Below, piece after piece: positions 19,949-28,842 of a stretch of 43,286 nucleotides of DNA (position 1 is the stretch's first letter; each line of letters starts with the position of its first letter). The notes below the pieces were generated by a model that saw only the letters and a program-made list of their open reading frames with translations, was not told where the DNA came from and did no database searches. The translations under genes were made by a program, and so were the position numbers. The DNA is from a virus: the IMG/VR virus record IMGVR_UViG_3300024518_002978, positions 1 through 43,286 of that record. The stretch is one strand, 5' to 3'.

Positions 19949-20817
19949 TAGAATCGCTCCTCAGCAAGAAAAATAGTGGTGCTTTGCGTTCCATCCCATC
20001 CCTCGTTTGCATCTTCGTTGATGAACGTATATTGAACCCAATCACCAATTGCCGCTGGACTGATCGTTCCTTGAGCGCTAATCTGTGTTCGGTCGGATGC
20101 CCCGGATGCAGTCAATCGTGCGTAAACTTTAAGGGCAGCGGCCTGGTCTTTCAATTGGCAGATGGCATACTTTTGATCGGCTGCTGTACTAGCTGGCCGC
20201 CCCCGAATTACAAAGAACACATCACTTAGCCGTCGCCATGTGAACTTGCTGTCCGAACTCGAAAAACAGTCTCCGGTATTGGTGGGGACGGTCCAAGCGC
20301 CACCTTGATCAACTGGTTCATACGCGGTCCCCGCTGATTGAGTCAAATCAGTATCTGTACTCAGGTAGGCAGAAACGATACATGGCTTCCTTCCGTCATA
20401 TTCAACAACCCAGGAATTCGCAGCGGTACAGCGGAAAATCACTGTTTCCCCAGGTATGAAAACGCGACTCCATTCGGTTGCAGCGGCCCCTCCGTTGATG
20501 GTCTGACTCGCGGCTCCAATCAGAACTAACTCAAACGAAGCATCGCCATCAACAACATGAACGCCTATCCGTTCATCAACTGCCGCACTAGGAAGCGTCA
20601 AATTTCTATCCGCTGTTAATCCCGCGATTGTGCAGACGTAGAATTGACCGACAGCGCCGGTGATGTCGGTTGTTGTGACTGTTTGTGCATTTGTTTCCAG
20701 TCCCGCACCAAACACGGAAAACAGGAAATCGCGGTTGTCCTGTGGAGAGATATCACCGGCTGTGTTGTCCGCATGTAACGTTTGCAGGGCTGCCAGTGTT
20801 CGTCGTGTGTCAACCAT
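19948..20817 (-). CDS. Tail fibre protein with jelly-roll-like C-terminus
   Basis: 289 residues. The N-terminus (LQTLHADNTAGDISPQDNRDF) matches a common phage fibre attachment motif of the type ALxxLxADNxxGxISPQDLRD. The middle is beta-rich (ITGAVGQFYVCTIAGLTADR, RVFIPGETVIFRCTAANSW). The last 100 residues, ending GWDGTQSTTIFLAEERF, read like a single jelly-roll receptor-binding domain. Proposed role: adsorption. Confidence 0.65.
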   Translation of the reverse strand: MVDTRRTLAALQTLHADNTAGDISPQDNRDFLFSVFGAGLETNAQTVTTTDITGAVGQFYVCTIAGLTADRNLTLPSAAVDERIGVHVVDGDASFELVLIGAASQTINGGAAATEWSRVFIPGETVIFRCTAANSWVVEYDGRKPCIVSAYLSTDTDLTQSAGTAYEPVDQGGAWTVPTNTGDCFSSSDSKFTWRRLSDVFFVIRGRPASTAADQKYAICQLKDQAAALKVYARLTASGASDRTQISAQGTISPAAIGDWVQYTFINEDANEGWDGTQSTTIFLAEERF

Positions 20818-20900
20818 TATTCAGCCCCCGATTCTTGCTCGTCTTCCGCCACATCGGTCAGTTCGCCGCCTGTGATGTCTTCTAGTCGTTCGTCAGCCAC
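20817..20900 (-). CDS. 27-residue acidic leader ORF
   Basis: GTG start with AGGTG seven bases upstream, product MADERLEDITGGELTDVAED and a short acidic tail; its TAA overlaps the next ATG (TAATG). The coupling and clean acidic composition suggest it is translated, perhaps only to feed ribosomes to the fibre gene. Confidence 0.5.
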   Translation of the reverse strand: MADERLEDITGGELTDVAEDEQESGAE

Positions 20901-20937
20901 GTTTTCACCTGCTGGTTTGTACTCGTTTGCGTTTTGT

Positions 20938-22740
20938 TTACTCGTCAGCGCCGAGAACTTCCGAGATGTCGAATTGCGTGCCGGCATCCGGCACTGTGAA
21001 AGGAACTTTCGCCCCGGCCGATGCGACTGTCAGCCCCCCGCCCGTACCGCTTGGTGCCGGACCGCGCCAAATCTTGTACTCTGCCCCTTTGACCAAACCG
21101 GCAAACGTCACCAGCCCGCCCGCCGGACTGGTTTCTGAACGGATCTTTGTGTCCAGTGCCCGGCCCGCCACGCCGGATCCCCTGTTCAGTTGCAGATACA
21201 TAATAACGCCCGTTTCCGCCACGCCGTCTTCGTCGTAACATATCAGCGAACCGTTGGATAGCCCAACGGCTGGTGGTGCCGGACTGGCGTTCACGGCCAT
21301 CGCATACGTTTCAGTTTGCGGATTCGTCGCCACGACGATCGTGCCGGATGTTCCGGCGTAGTTCGGCTTCGCGATCACATAATCGTAGCTGGCTGAATTC
21401 AGTCGGAAAACAGCCTCCCCGTTCACGTCCGTTGTCGCCGTGTAGCTGTTCCCGCCTTCCGTCAGCACGACCGTCGCGTTCTCCAGATCGTTCGGCGTTC
21501 CTTCAGTGTCCTGCACTGTGATCGTGACCAGATTCGCCCCGGCCCCTGCAACGCTGGCGATCGTGTTGCCGATCGCTTCCAGCGCATCGTCTGCAGCCGC
21601 GAACGTAGACCAGTCGCCAGACGCCGACGCCATCTTAGCGATGATTGAATCATCTACGGGATCGTCAGCATCTGCGACCGCAACCAGATGGTCTAGCTTG
21701 TGCGTCACCTGTGCCGCGATCACCTGCGCGTTGACTTCCGCCTTTGTTAGTCCCGTCACTGCCAGAATATCGATACCATCGCCGGTTGCCACAGTGAACA
21801 CCGCCCCCGCTTCGAACGTGATCGTCTTGGTGGATCCCGTGTAGTCACTGGCCCGCACTATGCCCTTCTGTTCACCGGTTGTTTGGTCTGTGATGACGCA
21901 CAACCGGTCGTTGTACGCGTCATCGTCTGCAGATCCCGCCGCCAGCACCATTTCAGTTTGGCTGGTGACGGTCAATGTCGTTGACTGCATCACCATTGCC
22001 ACAGAACCAGCTGCCGACGGTGCCTGTTCCAGCGCGTTGGACGTGAACCGCGACACGCCCCCGTCGTTTTCGATCAGCTCGTTCAGAAGTGCCGTCCCGG
22101 TACCCGGCTTGCTGGTTGGATCGTAATTCTGCGCAAACAGATGGTCTAAGTGGATCGCCACAAGTGCCGCCGCCGCTGCCGCTTGGATCTCGGTGGTTCC
22201 GATCACGCCCGTGATTCGTGTTATCAGTGTTGCAACATTCGCCGCCACCGTATCCAACGCCACGCCGCCAAGATCACTGATCGCCACCCCGCCCGATGCG
22301 TCCGCCGCCGCGTCTGGCAACGCTGTGCCGGCCAGCCCGCGCGTTGCTGAATAACTTGAATCGATCAGCAGATCGTTCAAACCGGCAGCACGAAATCCGA
22401 TCACCGGCCCACGCCACGGAAGGATCCCGGTTGCGGATCCAGTGAACCACCCATGCCCTTCTTCCGTGTTGTTGATCGTGCCGCCCGTGTCCGGGATTTC
22501 TATCGTATAGATTCCTGCGTCGCCTTCGTCTGTCCAGTCATGAACGCCGCCCGTGGTTGGCGTTACGCTCGTTACCGTGTACGCACCCGCCGTTGTGACG
22601 AAATGCCATCGCAACGCCATGCCCGCCGCGTTATACGCCACCGCATCTTCGATCGTCTTGAAGTCTGCGTCGTCAATTAGCGGCAGAATGTTGACCGGCA
22701 CTTTTGCCAGTGCTACGTCTACGTCCATACAGATGTCCAT
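20938..22740 (-). CDS. Large multidomain tail fibre/adhesin
   Basis: 600 residues; the ATG overlaps the upstream TGA (TGATG). Segments: N-terminal beta domain (TAGAYTVTSVTPTTGGVHDW, GIYTIEIPDTGG); an Ala/Asp repeat region (GTALPDAAADASGGVAISDL) shared with the 16480-17346 protein; a domain with long helices (QVIAAQVTHKLDHLVAVADA); and near 440-510 an Ig-like carboxypeptidase-regulatory-type fold (NATVVLTEGGNSYTATTDVNG...VFRLNSASYDY). The C-terminal 100 residues are another beta domain. No catalytic motif. Probably a structural adhesin. Confidence 0.65.
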   Translation of the reverse strand: MDICMDVDVALAKVPVNILPLIDDADFKTIEDAVAYNAAGMALRWHFVTTAGAYTVTSVTPTTGGVHDWTDEGDAGIYTIEIPDTGGTINNTEEGHGWFTGSATGILPWRGPVIGFRAAGLNDLLIDSSYSATRGLAGTALPDAAADASGGVAISDLGGVALDTVAANVATLITRITGVIGTTEIQAAAAAALVAIHLDHLFAQNYDPTSKPGTGTALLNELIENDGGVSRFTSNALEQAPSAAGSVAMVMQSTTLTVTSQTEMVLAAGSADDDAYNDRLCVITDQTTGEQKGIVRASDYTGSTKTITFEAGAVFTVATGDGIDILAVTGLTKAEVNAQVIAAQVTHKLDHLVAVADADDPVDDSIIAKMASASGDWSTFAAADDALEAIGNTIASVAGAGANLVTITVQDTEGTPNDLENATVVLTEGGNSYTATTDVNGEAVFRLNSASYDYVIAKPNYAGTSGTIVVATNPQTETYAMAVNASPAPPAVGLSNGSLICYDEDGVAETGVIMYLQLNRGSGVAGRALDTKIRSETSPAGGLVTFAGLVKGAEYKIWRGPAPSGTGGGLTVASAGAKVPFTVPDAGTQFDISEVLGADE

Positions 22741-23222
22741 CACGAGCCCCCTTGCTGCGCGTAGTAGTTCCACGGGTTGCCGGTTGACGCCGTATACGTC
22801 CATTCTGAATAGGCGCCGTCAACCGTCGCGTTTGTTGATGTCTGTACCCTGATCTGGCAGTCCGTCAGCCCGCCGGTTAGATCATCTGTTATTGTGAAAT
22901 CGTATCGATCCCAATCGCCGACCGACGCGTCTGCTGTCGCTTTATTCGTTTGCCATACCCCGTCAACTTTCACGTTCACATTCGTAATTGTTCCCGCTGA
23001 CACGTAGATCCAGACCGACACATTGGACGCTGTACCGGCCACGGACGGATCTTCCGTCACCCACTCACAATCTGCCGGCCCGCCCAACCCGGAAACGTTG
23101 CACGTATTGCCATCACTTGGTGCCGTCGGCTGCTCGTCGCCGTCATCCACGTTTGTGTATGCGTTGACATCCCAATCCTGCGCCGTGCCGTTTCCGTTTG
23201 GATGTGTCGTCAGTGTTGCCAT
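22740..23222 (-). CDS. Beta-sandwich tail protein
   Basis: 160 residues: MATLTTHPNGNGTAQDWDVN, VSVWIYVSAGTITNVNVKVDG and WDRYDFTITDDLTGGLTDCQI suggest a galactose-binding-like or Ig-like sandwich. Coupled by overlap on both sides within the fibre block. Likely a small virion adhesin; no precise family. Confidence 0.55.
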   Translation of the reverse strand: MATLTTHPNGNGTAQDWDVNAYTNVDDGDEQPTAPSDGNTCNVSGLGGPADCEWVTEDPSVAGTASNVSVWIYVSAGTITNVNVKVDGVWQTNKATADASVGDWDRYDFTITDDLTGGLTDCQIRVQTSTNATVDGAYSEWTYTASTGNPWNYYAQQGGS

Positions 23223-23452
23223 TATTGGAATTCAGATAACGGATGTGGCCTATAGACGCCCGGGGCTGCTTTGGTTTTCCCGCTCCACCAATCTTTATCT
23301 TCCTGTGTCATTGGTGCTGAATCCCCATCGTTTAGGATCAGCGAATCGCGACTGGCACGTCCCGCAATCATGTACTTGTGCACGACCAGCCCGGCCACAA
23401 CAAACAACGTCCCGTACGCCACAACACCGGCAAAGTTCATTAGCTTCTTCAT
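23222..23452 (-). CDS. Small membrane protein in the tail block
   Basis: 76 residues from an ATG with GGAG upstream. One N-terminal membrane helix (NFAGVVAYGTLFVVAGLVVHKY) and a polar tail (MTQEDKDWWSGKTKAAPGVY). A membrane protein here could act at entry or lysis, or help keep tail components at the membrane. The 110 bases before it hold no recognised feature. Confidence 0.6.
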   Translation of the reverse strand: MKKLMNFAGVVAYGTLFVVAGLVVHKYMIAGRASRDSLILNDGDSAPMTQEDKDWWSGKTKAAPGVYRPHPLSEFQ

Positions 23453-23562
23453 CGTTCGATCTCCGTTTGGAAGTGCACCGTGGGAAGTTCCACGGCCGAC
23501 CATACTAACGGCTGAACGCCTGCCCGGGGTATCCGGATCTCGTGAATTGTTTTCGCTCGTGT

Positions 23563-26100
23563 TCACTCGTCTTCTTCCGGTTCTAGCTCTGATTCTACCG
23601 TTTCGCCGTAACCTACGATCGTTGACCCGTCGTAGTTCATGATCAATGAACACCCGACATTCTGGCCCGTCCGCAGCGACTCGCCAAAGTACCGTTGCCA
23701 CTGTGGCAGCCCGTCTTCCCAGCGTATCGCGCCAAGTGGCCGATTCATCAGCTGGTATTGTGGCGCGTTCGGCCAGTTGGAATCCCGCACGTGGATCTTC
23801 ATGTACGTGTTGTTCGCGTTCATGAACAGCGCCCAGTCGCGCGCTGGGTTGGTGGAATTCCCGCTATTAAAATGCCCCGTCATTCCGGCCGTGTTTGCCA
23901 AGTCGAAATGTTCCTCGTCCCCCACCCCTACACCGCCGCCACTCCACGGCTGAAAAACGATCAGCGTTATTGAATCCTGCCACAGCATCGTGTCGTGATT
24001 CAATCCCAGCACCGTGCCTTCCGGTGTTCCCGGGAATCCCTGAAAGTACGGACTGTCCGCCCATACGTTCGACTTGAATTGTCCGCCGCCCTGCGCGTGC
24101 TCGCCGAACACGTCGAACAACGCCGCCTCTAAATCGTCTTGATCTGCGTCGAACTCCAGCCAGTCTGTGAACGATGCCACGCTTTCTGTTGCCCACGAAT
24201 CTTGCAACTGTGACTCGAACCCCATTCTCCATTGCACGGTGCCATCGTTTACCGCCCGCCAGCCCGACAATAGCCCCGGCTGCCACCAACGAATGTAATG
24301 AGAGAACCCCAGTACGTTTCCGAACGGCTGCCCGTCCACGCCGGACGCTACAGTTGTGATGCTTTGCGACCCCTGCGCCACTGGCACGCGTCGTGACTCA
24401 AACTGTGGAAACGTACCAAGTAGGCCACCTGTGAAACTGTAATCTGAATCCGACACTTCGAACGGCGCGTTCATCGCGGCCACGTCCGACGATTGCAACA
24501 CGTCCGAAAACGGTTCGTACTTCCGCACTGTTTGCGCCACCGATGTCGCGTTCGGTCGCGTTCGTTCGTTGACCACTGTTCCGCCATCGTACTTAACGCC
24601 GTCCAGCGTGCCCGGAAACCGGAACCCATTAAACAACGCGTACTGCGTGACCACTGCCAACGCTGGCTCGTCTGACGAACCCGCGACTTCCGACGGATAG
24701 AAGTTGTCCGTTAAGTGAAAAATATCCAACGCCCCGATGAGAAAACGCCACCATTCCGCGACGAGGTTCAGATCAAAATCCATGATGTGCCAGCCCAGAT
24801 TGTCGCTTTCCTGCCCTCCGGCCCCCGCTACTGTGTTTCCTGTTTTACGGTTCAGAATCAGATGGTTCTGCGCGGAATGAATCCAGAACGTCACGGTCGT
24901 GGCTAGTGTTGTGAACTGGTGTTGCGCCAACTGCTGTGTTAGGTCACTGCCGTCATACGTCCACACGAAATTATCCGACGTTGCATCGAATTTCGTCAAT
25001 ATAACCACGTCACCGTTGCCCATCACCCGTGCTTGTGAAACTGTTCGGTTCCGATTTATGGATGTCCCTGGAATCACTCGATGGCTTAGAACTTCCATCG
25101 TGTCGCGATCCCAGATTTCTATGTCGCCTTCATACCACCGTGGCGGATCCGATTGGATCAGCGCATCGTTTAGTAGGATCTTCTCGAATTGCAACGTTTC
25201 GTCCGCCCATTCCACCGCCAGTTCGCTGTACCCGTTCCGCAGCCCCGGCCCCGTGAACGTTGCCGCTATGATCTGTGGAACGTCCGCCAGCGCCGCCGCG
25301 ATATCGTCACCGCCGGCTGTGTGATCCCACTCCACTTCTACCGCTGGGTTGCCGTCCCATGCCGGTATTTGCGCCGTGTAGTACGCCTCGTGCCAAAGTC
25401 TACGGCCCGGAAATCTATACAACTGTGTCGCTGTATCCGGTTCGTGTGGATTCATGCACTGCCAGTACACGAACGGCCGCCGGATGAACCACAATAGCCC
25501 GCCACTGCATTCCCCATACGATGCCGGCGTGCCATACGATCCAAACGAAATCGACGGTATCGCTACCAGATTTGGATCCCCGGGATTCGCTGGCGAAAAC
25601 GGCGTGCCTACTACTTCTTTCGGCATCGCTACGTATTCCGTTGGAACGGTTGATAGCGTTGATTCGCCCGTTTCCATGTCAATGTACTTGATCCGCTTTT
25701 CCCATATCACAAACTGGCTGTTCGGCCGCACTGCCCACGCATTGTTGAACGATGTCGGCGTTCGGGACGGAAACAAAAAGCTAGTCCCCAACGGCACCCA
25801 AATGGTTGCGCCGATGTCGTCGCGTTCTGATTCCACCCAATACCAAACCGGCAGCCGGCCGTCCTTTGTTACTATGCTCCCCGTCTGCGCGTTCGCGATC
25901 GATCCCGTTATCGGCTGGCCAACGTGTTCCCACAACAACTCGCCGGTTATGCGATCGTACCCTTTGATGTTTACGCCGCCCGGTTCTTCTTCCGTGAACG
26001 ATCCCGGAATGTACCGCAGTTCTGTTCCGCGCGTATCCAAACCTGAACGCAACACGGCGCCGGTTTTGTGTCCAGATTGGTAGCGAAATTCTGTTGTCAC
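23563..26100 (-). CDS. Large propeller-like tail tip/fibre protein
   Basis: 845 residues from a GTG in GTGA overlap with the upstream gene. Several stretches follow the PQQ/WD-like propeller pattern (KGYDRITGELLWEHVGQPIT, FVIWEKRIKYIDMETGEST, DIEIWDRDTMEVLSHRVIPG, DNFVWTYDGSDLTQQLAQHQ), spaced tens of residues apart over the first 500 residues. The second half is less regular, Gly/Asn/Trp-rich, ending in an acidic ELEPEEDE. It is the first large protein after the tail tip genes, so it is probably a central fibre or tip adhesin. Confidence 0.6.
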   Translation of the reverse strand: MTTEFRYQSGHKTGAVLRSGLDTRGTELRYIPGSFTEEEPGGVNIKGYDRITGELLWEHVGQPITGSIANAQTGSIVTKDGRLPVWYWVESERDDIGATIWVPLGTSFLFPSRTPTSFNNAWAVRPNSQFVIWEKRIKYIDMETGESTLSTVPTEYVAMPKEVVGTPFSPANPGDPNLVAIPSISFGSYGTPASYGECSGGLLWFIRRPFVYWQCMNPHEPDTATQLYRFPGRRLWHEAYYTAQIPAWDGNPAVEVEWDHTAGGDDIAAALADVPQIIAATFTGPGLRNGYSELAVEWADETLQFEKILLNDALIQSDPPRWYEGDIEIWDRDTMEVLSHRVIPGTSINRNRTVSQARVMGNGDVVILTKFDATSDNFVWTYDGSDLTQQLAQHQFTTLATTVTFWIHSAQNHLILNRKTGNTVAGAGGQESDNLGWHIMDFDLNLVAEWWRFLIGALDIFHLTDNFYPSEVAGSSDEPALAVVTQYALFNGFRFPGTLDGVKYDGGTVVNERTRPNATSVAQTVRKYEPFSDVLQSSDVAAMNAPFEVSDSDYSFTGGLLGTFPQFESRRVPVAQGSQSITTVASGVDGQPFGNVLGFSHYIRWWQPGLLSGWRAVNDGTVQWRMGFESQLQDSWATESVASFTDWLEFDADQDDLEAALFDVFGEHAQGGGQFKSNVWADSPYFQGFPGTPEGTVLGLNHDTMLWQDSITLIVFQPWSGGGVGVGDEEHFDLANTAGMTGHFNSGNSTNPARDWALFMNANNTYMKIHVRDSNWPNAPQYQLMNRPLGAIRWEDGLPQWQRYFGESLRTGQNVGCSLIMNYDGSTIVGYGETVESELEPEEDE

Positions 26101-26423
26101 TTCTCTGCCGTTTCCTTTTTGGCTTTGGCTGGATCGATCTTTGCCTCGGCCGCGTGACAGTGCTCCACCCACGCGCCGCGGAATTCATCGATTGACACGT
26201 ACTCCGGCTGTGCCTGGTGGAATCGATCCTCCATTGTGCCACTGGTATCGAGGAGGCTTTTGACGATCCCGGGCGGAACAGACGCTAACACGTCGGCCAC
26301 TCGCCGGAATTCTTGGTAAGTAATCTGCGATCCTGCGAAGTGTTCCCGCCAGACTTTGGCTGGATCCGTTGTGCGTGTCGTCCCCTGCAGTGCCGCCTTG
26401 ATTCTGTCCTCGCGTGTCGTCAT
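26097..26423 (-). CDS. Small hypothetical tail-tip gene
   Basis: 108 residues, AAGGA before the ATG. Helical: MTTREDRIKAALQGTTRTTD, EFRRVADVLASVPPGIVKSL and a basic tail (DPAKAKKETAEK). Its TGA overlaps the GTG of the propeller-like gene. Not recognised; a tip assembly factor is one possibility. Confidence 0.6.
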   Translation of the reverse strand: MTTREDRIKAALQGTTRTTDPAKVWREHFAGSQITYQEFRRVADVLASVPPGIVKSLLDTSGTMEDRFHQAQPEYVSIDEFRGAWVEHCHAAEAKIDPAKAKKETAEK

Positions 26424-26433
26424 CGCTTCTTCC

Positions 26434-28443
26434 TTATATGTAGTTCGCCAGTTTCGGATTGGCCGCGATCGCGTCGGCCCGTTGTCGTTCGTTCTGCTGC
26501 TGTTCCTCGGCCGCCGCCGCCTGTTCGTCTACCACCAGCTTGGTTCCGCGATCGACCGTTAGTGTTGTCACTGGCCCGCCGCTTCCCCACATGAACGTCC
26601 GCTTGGTGATCTGAACGTAAACACTGGTGCCCGCGCCTTCCGACGCCTGATCTAGTGACACGTTTCGCCCTTCGATGTCCGTCAATAGATCGCCGATCTC
26701 ATAATACAAATGGATGCCCGGTAGCTTGAATTCGCAATCCACCTCAGCGTGCCCGGATTCGTCGCGCAGCTTCTCCGCGTACTCGGTGATCTCTGTTGTG
26801 TCGTCTTTTTCGTCGGCCCCGGCCGCGTCACCCGCCAGCGAACTTTCCCACGTTCCGCTCATCACAACTTCACGGTGTGCGAATTTTGCCGCCTTATCCA
26901 GCTCCAGCCACACGTCGCGCCCGTTCACCGCTTCCGACTGCCGCGTTGCTTCGCCTTCGATCCTATAGTCGCCCGCGATCGTTCCTGTGATCCGAACCCG
27001 CCCGCCGTCTTCCATCAGTTCTTCTGGTGGCTCGTCTTCCGAAAATACAATGCCGATCTGATCCGGCAAAATTGCAAACGTGCCGGCGTAGGGCACCCAC
27101 TCCCCGCCGTTCGGCTTTATCTCCAGAAACAAGTCGCGCCGCGTCTTTGTGTCCGCTTGCCCCTGATATGTCAACGGCGGTTCTATGCGCCGCCTGTGTG
27201 GAGTGTATTGCGTGAAGATCGACGACAAGTCTGGTGGATCACCAGCCGCCCCCACTGTTATCCGCAGCCCTGTCACGCTGCCCGCTTCGTTGCCCACGTA
27301 CAAACGCCGCACCGTTGGGTTGGCTTGGTACACGCTCGTTTCTTCTGACTTCTTCAACTGTGCCGCCGTCAAATCGTCGTCAGATTCCGGCCAGCCCGGG
27401 AACAGCTCGATCGTTATCTCCCGTCGTTCCCAGTCCCCGACAACCAGCACCGCGTTGTGCATGTCTCCAATGTGCCGGTTTAGTGTGTACTCGCGTAGGT
27501 TCTGTTCTTCGATCCGTAGCGGGTTGCCCGGCGCTTGGTGATACAGCTTCTTCTCAGTGCCGGCCCCCTTCTTGAATAGCTCGATCGTTGGCTTCTTCTT
27601 GCTCATCGTTGTGGCGCCGCCGACTCCGTCTGCTGACGCGTAGTTTATGAACCAATTGTAGCCCAACGGATGCAACAACGAATCCAAATAGAACGGCAGA
27701 TACCGGCCGCGCTCCAGCGTGACCGCTTCAACCGTTGGCGCATCGTTCAGCACTTCCAGCGAACCCGGGTTTTCCAGTAGCGTTTCGTCTGGATTGCAGC
27801 TCCAGCACACCGCGTTGATCGCTTCTTTCAATGTCCACAGCGCCGGCGTCTGACCGTTGTAGGCCTGGCTCTTTGTCGTATGTGCCGCGTGTGGATGGAT
27901 CCAGATGTTCGCGGTTGTGTCTGTCAGCATTTCGTCCGACATATTGCCGATGACAACCCCGTCAATGTTCGGGTTGAATTCGATCGCCTTCTTGACCGTT
28001 TCCTGATCTGTCGTCAGTGGGTTTAGCCATACTTCGCCGGCCATCGTGTTGCCGAAATGGTACGGCCGCAACTGACTACTGGCCGATAGTGCTTCTTCGT
28101 CTTCGTTCACGGATTCCCGCTCGGTCACGTAGTCACCTAAGTGGATGCGATCCGCAGCTTCGTTGTCCAGCAACACGTCGACCATCTTGGTAAAGTCTGC
28201 CGGCTGTACGCGTTCCGTCAACGCCCCGGTACCGTCTTCGTCCTGCAGAATCCACGCCAGTTCGCAACTGTCCAGTTCCTGCCCGCCCGCGCTCTGGATC
28301 ACGTTCAGCGGAATCAGCAACTGCTGCACCTGCTCGCGCGTTGTTGGTGGCGTATCGTCATCAGACAACCGCGCCGCCCACATTGGATACGTGAACGCTG
28401 TGGCCCCTTTGGTGTTGATCGCGTCTGTGATACGGCCAGTCAT
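26434..28443 (-). CDS. Tail tip/baseplate hub-like protein
   Basis: 669 residues, ATGA overlap with the distal tail gene. Long mixed alpha/beta protein with YLPFYLDSLLHPLGYNWFIN near 250-270 and later strands (DGGRVRITGTIAGDYRIEGE). C-terminal PGIHLYYEIGDLLTDIEGRN and a final coiled Gln/Glu-rich tail. Size and position (tape measure, distal gene, then this) match the tail-tip hub of siphoviruses; no specific family motif found. Confidence 0.6.
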   Translation of the reverse strand: MTGRITDAINTKGATAFTYPMWAARLSDDDTPPTTREQVQQLLIPLNVIQSAGGQELDSCELAWILQDEDGTGALTERVQPADFTKMVDVLLDNEAADRIHLGDYVTERESVNEDEEALSASSQLRPYHFGNTMAGEVWLNPLTTDQETVKKAIEFNPNIDGVVIGNMSDEMLTDTTANIWIHPHAAHTTKSQAYNGQTPALWTLKEAINAVCWSCNPDETLLENPGSLEVLNDAPTVEAVTLERGRYLPFYLDSLLHPLGYNWFINYASADGVGGATTMSKKKPTIELFKKGAGTEKKLYHQAPGNPLRIEEQNLREYTLNRHIGDMHNAVLVVGDWERREITIELFPGWPESDDDLTAAQLKKSEETSVYQANPTVRRLYVGNEAGSVTGLRITVGAAGDPPDLSSIFTQYTPHRRRIEPPLTYQGQADTKTRRDLFLEIKPNGGEWVPYAGTFAILPDQIGIVFSEDEPPEELMEDGGRVRITGTIAGDYRIEGEATRQSEAVNGRDVWLELDKAAKFAHREVVMSGTWESSLAGDAAGADEKDDTTEITEYAEKLRDESGHAEVDCEFKLPGIHLYYEIGDLLTDIEGRNVSLDQASEGAGTSVYVQITKRTFMWGSGGPVTTLTVDRGTKLVVDEQAAAAEEQQQNERQRADAIAANPKLANYI

Positions 28444-28829
28444 ACTGGTGGATTATCCGGTGTTTTCGCCTGCAAAAACTTTACTTCGCCGAACTGCGTA
28501 AAACCGTGCTCTCCGGATCCGTCCCAAAACACGTCGCCCCGCGGTAGGTAGCCTAAGAACGTGCACCCTTCCCACTCGATTCCGTCCGCAAAGAACGTGC
28601 CGGTATCTTCTTCGTCCAGCTGCTGATCCATCAACGCGATCGCGTTGTAAAACGATTGCAACGTGTCGTGATCGGTTAGCGTCACCTGCACTGTCAGCTC
28701 GCGGATCTGGATCCGTGAACGCAACAACTGCGCGCCAACCACGCCCCAGAACCGTTGCACCACCAGCTCCCGTTGGTACGGTGGTGCATCGACATTTGAG
28801 TGATAAACAACCGGTAGATCAAACGCCAT
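28440..28829 (-). CDS. Distal tail-like protein
   Basis: 129 residues: MAFDLPVVYHSNVDAPPYQR, RIQIRELTVQVTLTDHDTLQ and TFFADGIEWEGCTFLGYLPR. Small beta-rich protein immediately after the tape measure, the position of distal tail or minor tail proteins. The assignment rests on order. Confidence 0.55.
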   Translation of the reverse strand: MAFDLPVVYHSNVDAPPYQRELVVQRFWGVVGAQLLRSRIQIRELTVQVTLTDHDTLQSFYNAIALMDQQLDEEDTGTFFADGIEWEGCTFLGYLPRGDVFWDGSGEHGFTQFGEVKFLQAKTPDNPPV

Positions 28830-28842
28830 TTCTGTGCCCCCC

